Assembly: GCA_017619905.1 (NCBI GenBank)
Contig: JAFZRK010000132.1
Span: 1 to 6,094 of the forward strand
DNA: 6,094 nt
Origin: Bacillota bacterium
Lineage (GTDB): Bacteria > Bacillota > Clostridia > Peptostreptococcales > Anaerovoracaceae
Direction: 5' to 3'
Of the stretch, positions 5,646 to 6,094 are shown piece after piece. The notes beneath the pieces were generated by a model that saw only the letters and a program-made list of their open reading frames with translations, was not told the DNA's origin and ran no database searches. The position numbers and the translations under genes were made by a program. Each line of letters opens with the position of its first letter. Positions within the stretch are counted from its first letter, which is position 1.

Positions 5646-5815
5646 GTCGGTGTGAGTTTTCTCAGCCACCTACGCGGCTTCACGCCGATCCTTTCCGTGT
5701 TCTCCATCAGCTTGCTGCGTACTGTGTCCGCGCTTGCTGTGGATCACATCCGAAAAGTCTCTTCTACCGCTTCGGAAGGCTTTACAACTCACCCCCGACT
5801 GCCTGCGGCACAAAA
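5626..5815. ncRNA. Candidate structured RNA closed by a long imperfect inverted repeat (unrecognised family)
   Basis: The 240-base gap between tuf's terminator and plsX has no credible gene but is dominated by an inverted repeat. The left arm 5626-5658 pairs with the right arm 5786-5815: TTTTG/CAAAA, an 8-base perfect TGCCGCAG/CTGCGGCA, GCA/TGC, GTCGG/CCGAC and GTGAGTT/AACTCAC, separated by bulges of one or two bases. That is about 28 pairs. Inside are further helices: TCCGAA/TTCGGA (5749-5776), CGGC-TTCAC-GCCG (5675-5687) and GATCC/GGATC (5687-5691 with 5741-5745). There is also an 8-base direct repeat GCTTGCTG (5710 and 5732). The strand is unresolved. Purine-rich loops favour the minus strand (a plsX leader or read-through RNA); the possible promoter at 5599-5626 and the two-way terminator at 5841-5870 would suit the plus strand. 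It matches no RNA family I can name; a degenerate small mobile element is an alternative. Confidence 0.55.
5649..5670. repeat. Local hairpin competing with the long-range stem
   Basis: The plus strand reads GGTG-TGAG-TTTT-CTCA-GC-CACC, an 8-bp hairpin with a two-base bulge and a four-base loop. Its left arm is also part of the long-range stem with 5786-5800, so the two foldings exclude each other. On the other side, GCCTG (5801-5805) and CAGGC (5816-5820) can likewise form a local hairpin instead of the long stem. Such paired alternatives are typical of regulatory RNAs but can also occur by chance in repeat-rich sequence. Confidence 0.5.
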
Positions 5816-5840
5816 CAGGCCATACGACCTTCACAGCAAC

Positions 5841-5870
5841 AAAAAGGACCGGGGATCTCCCCGGTCCTTT
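5841..5870 (-). terminator. Strong, nearly symmetrical terminator after tuf (probably bidirectional)
   Basis: AAAGGACCGGGGA-TC-TCCCCGGTCCTTT is a perfect 13-base inverted repeat (5843-5870). On the minus strand it starts 30 bases after the tuf stop and is followed by TTTTTGTTG, a standard intrinsic terminator for a highly expressed gene. On the plus strand it is followed by TTTGTTGTCTT, so it may also stop transcripts coming from the plsX side. Confidence 0.92.
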
Positions 5871-5900
5871 GTTGTCTTGAGTCATGCGCTCGAAGCGGGA

Positions 5901-6094
5901 TTACTCGTTGATAGCGGAAACTACGCCGGAAGCAACTGTACGGCCGCCTTCACGAATAGCGAACCTCATTCCCTGCTCGATGGCTACGGGGGTGATCAGT
6001 TCGATGTCCATGGTTACGTGGTCTCCGGGCATGCACATCTCGGTGCCTGCGGGCAGGGAGATGGTTCCGGTAACGTCAGTCGTTCTGATGTAGA
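5901..6094 (-). CDS. tuf: Elongation factor Tu, C-terminal fragment (runs off the window)
   Basis: Only the last 63 codons and the TAA stop are present; the gene extends past base 6094. The sequence has the EF-Tu domain 3 landmarks in order: YIRTTDVTGTI (1-11 of the fragment), MPGDHVTMDIELITPVAI (21-38) and FAIREGGRTVASGVVSAINE (44-63). EF-Tu brings aminoacyl-tRNA to the ribosome as a GTP-bound cytoplasmic complex; the GTPase domain lies outside the window. The C-terminus ends in Ser-Ala-Ile-Asn-Glu, within normal family variation. A strong terminator lies 30 bases downstream, so tuf is the end of its transcription unit, usually the str operon with fusA upstream, though that is not visible here. 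Confidence 0.97.
   Translation of the reverse strand, partial: YIRTTDVTGTISLPAGTEMCMPGDHVTMDIELITPVAIEQGMRFAIREGGRTVASGVVSAINE

Noticed and set aside
5691..5710. Hammerhead-ribozyme-like CTGATGG...GGAAAG on the minus strand
   Set aside because: The catalytic core needs CTGATGA and matching stems; here the seventh base is G and no proper three-stem arrangement is seen.
5626..5815. Retron non-coding RNA (long terminal inverted repeat with internal hairpins)
   Set aside because: No reverse transcriptase gene is adjacent; the neighbours are tuf and plsX, both ordinary core genes.
5670..5885. A 71-codon minus-strand frame between tuf and plsX
   Set aside because: It starts upstream of the tuf terminator, reads through its hairpin and the inverted repeat, and shows no ribosome binding site or protein-like composition.

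Overview
The window looks like chromosomal core sequence from an anaerobic Clostridia-type Bacillota. The evidence is an FMN riboswitch driving a RibU-type ECF substrate-binding protein, PlsX/PlsY lipid synthesis, the t6A genes tsaE-tsaB followed by rimI, strong GGAGG-type ribosome binding sites and TTGNNN-17-TATAAT promoters. Base composition is GC-rich by eye, so this is not an AT-rich Clostridium sensu stricto. The exact lineage cannot be set from the sequence alone. All eight genes lie on the minus strand, so the window reads from high coordinates to low.

Reading in the direction of transcription, 6094-5901 is the last 63 codons of tuf (EF-Tu), closed by a strong, nearly symmetrical terminator at 5841-5870. 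From about 5840 to 5581 there is no credible protein gene. Instead there is a large imperfect inverted repeat (5626-5815) with several internal hairpins, which looks like a structured RNA that I do not recognise. The plsX promoter overlaps its edge. plsX (5580-4624) and plsY (4595-4023) follow as a pair that makes acyl-phosphate and then lysophosphatidic acid.

An 88-base gap (4022-3935) with a small palindrome and a direct repeat leads into a CDF metal transporter (3934-2768). Its membrane site reads N-D-D-D, which suggests manganese efflux, and its soluble C-terminal region is unusually long. A good promoter (2754-2726) then starts an FMN riboswitch (about 2707-2581) with an intrinsic terminator (2565-2541), which controls ribU (2489-1842). 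A PaaI-type hotdog thioesterase (1787-1305), tsaE (1277-822), tsaB (825-88) and the first 30 codons of rimI (91-1) follow closely, the last three joined by ATGA overlaps.

The functional groups are translation (tuf, tsaE/tsaB/rimI), membrane phospholipid start-up (plsX/plsY), metal homeostasis (CDF) and flavin uptake (riboswitch-ribU). The best leads for something undescribed are the structured element between tuf and plsX, the tandem C-terminal extension of the CDF protein, and the placement of t6A genes downstream of an FMN-controlled terminator. I found no CRISPR array, tRNA, rRNA, insertion sequence or phage gene.
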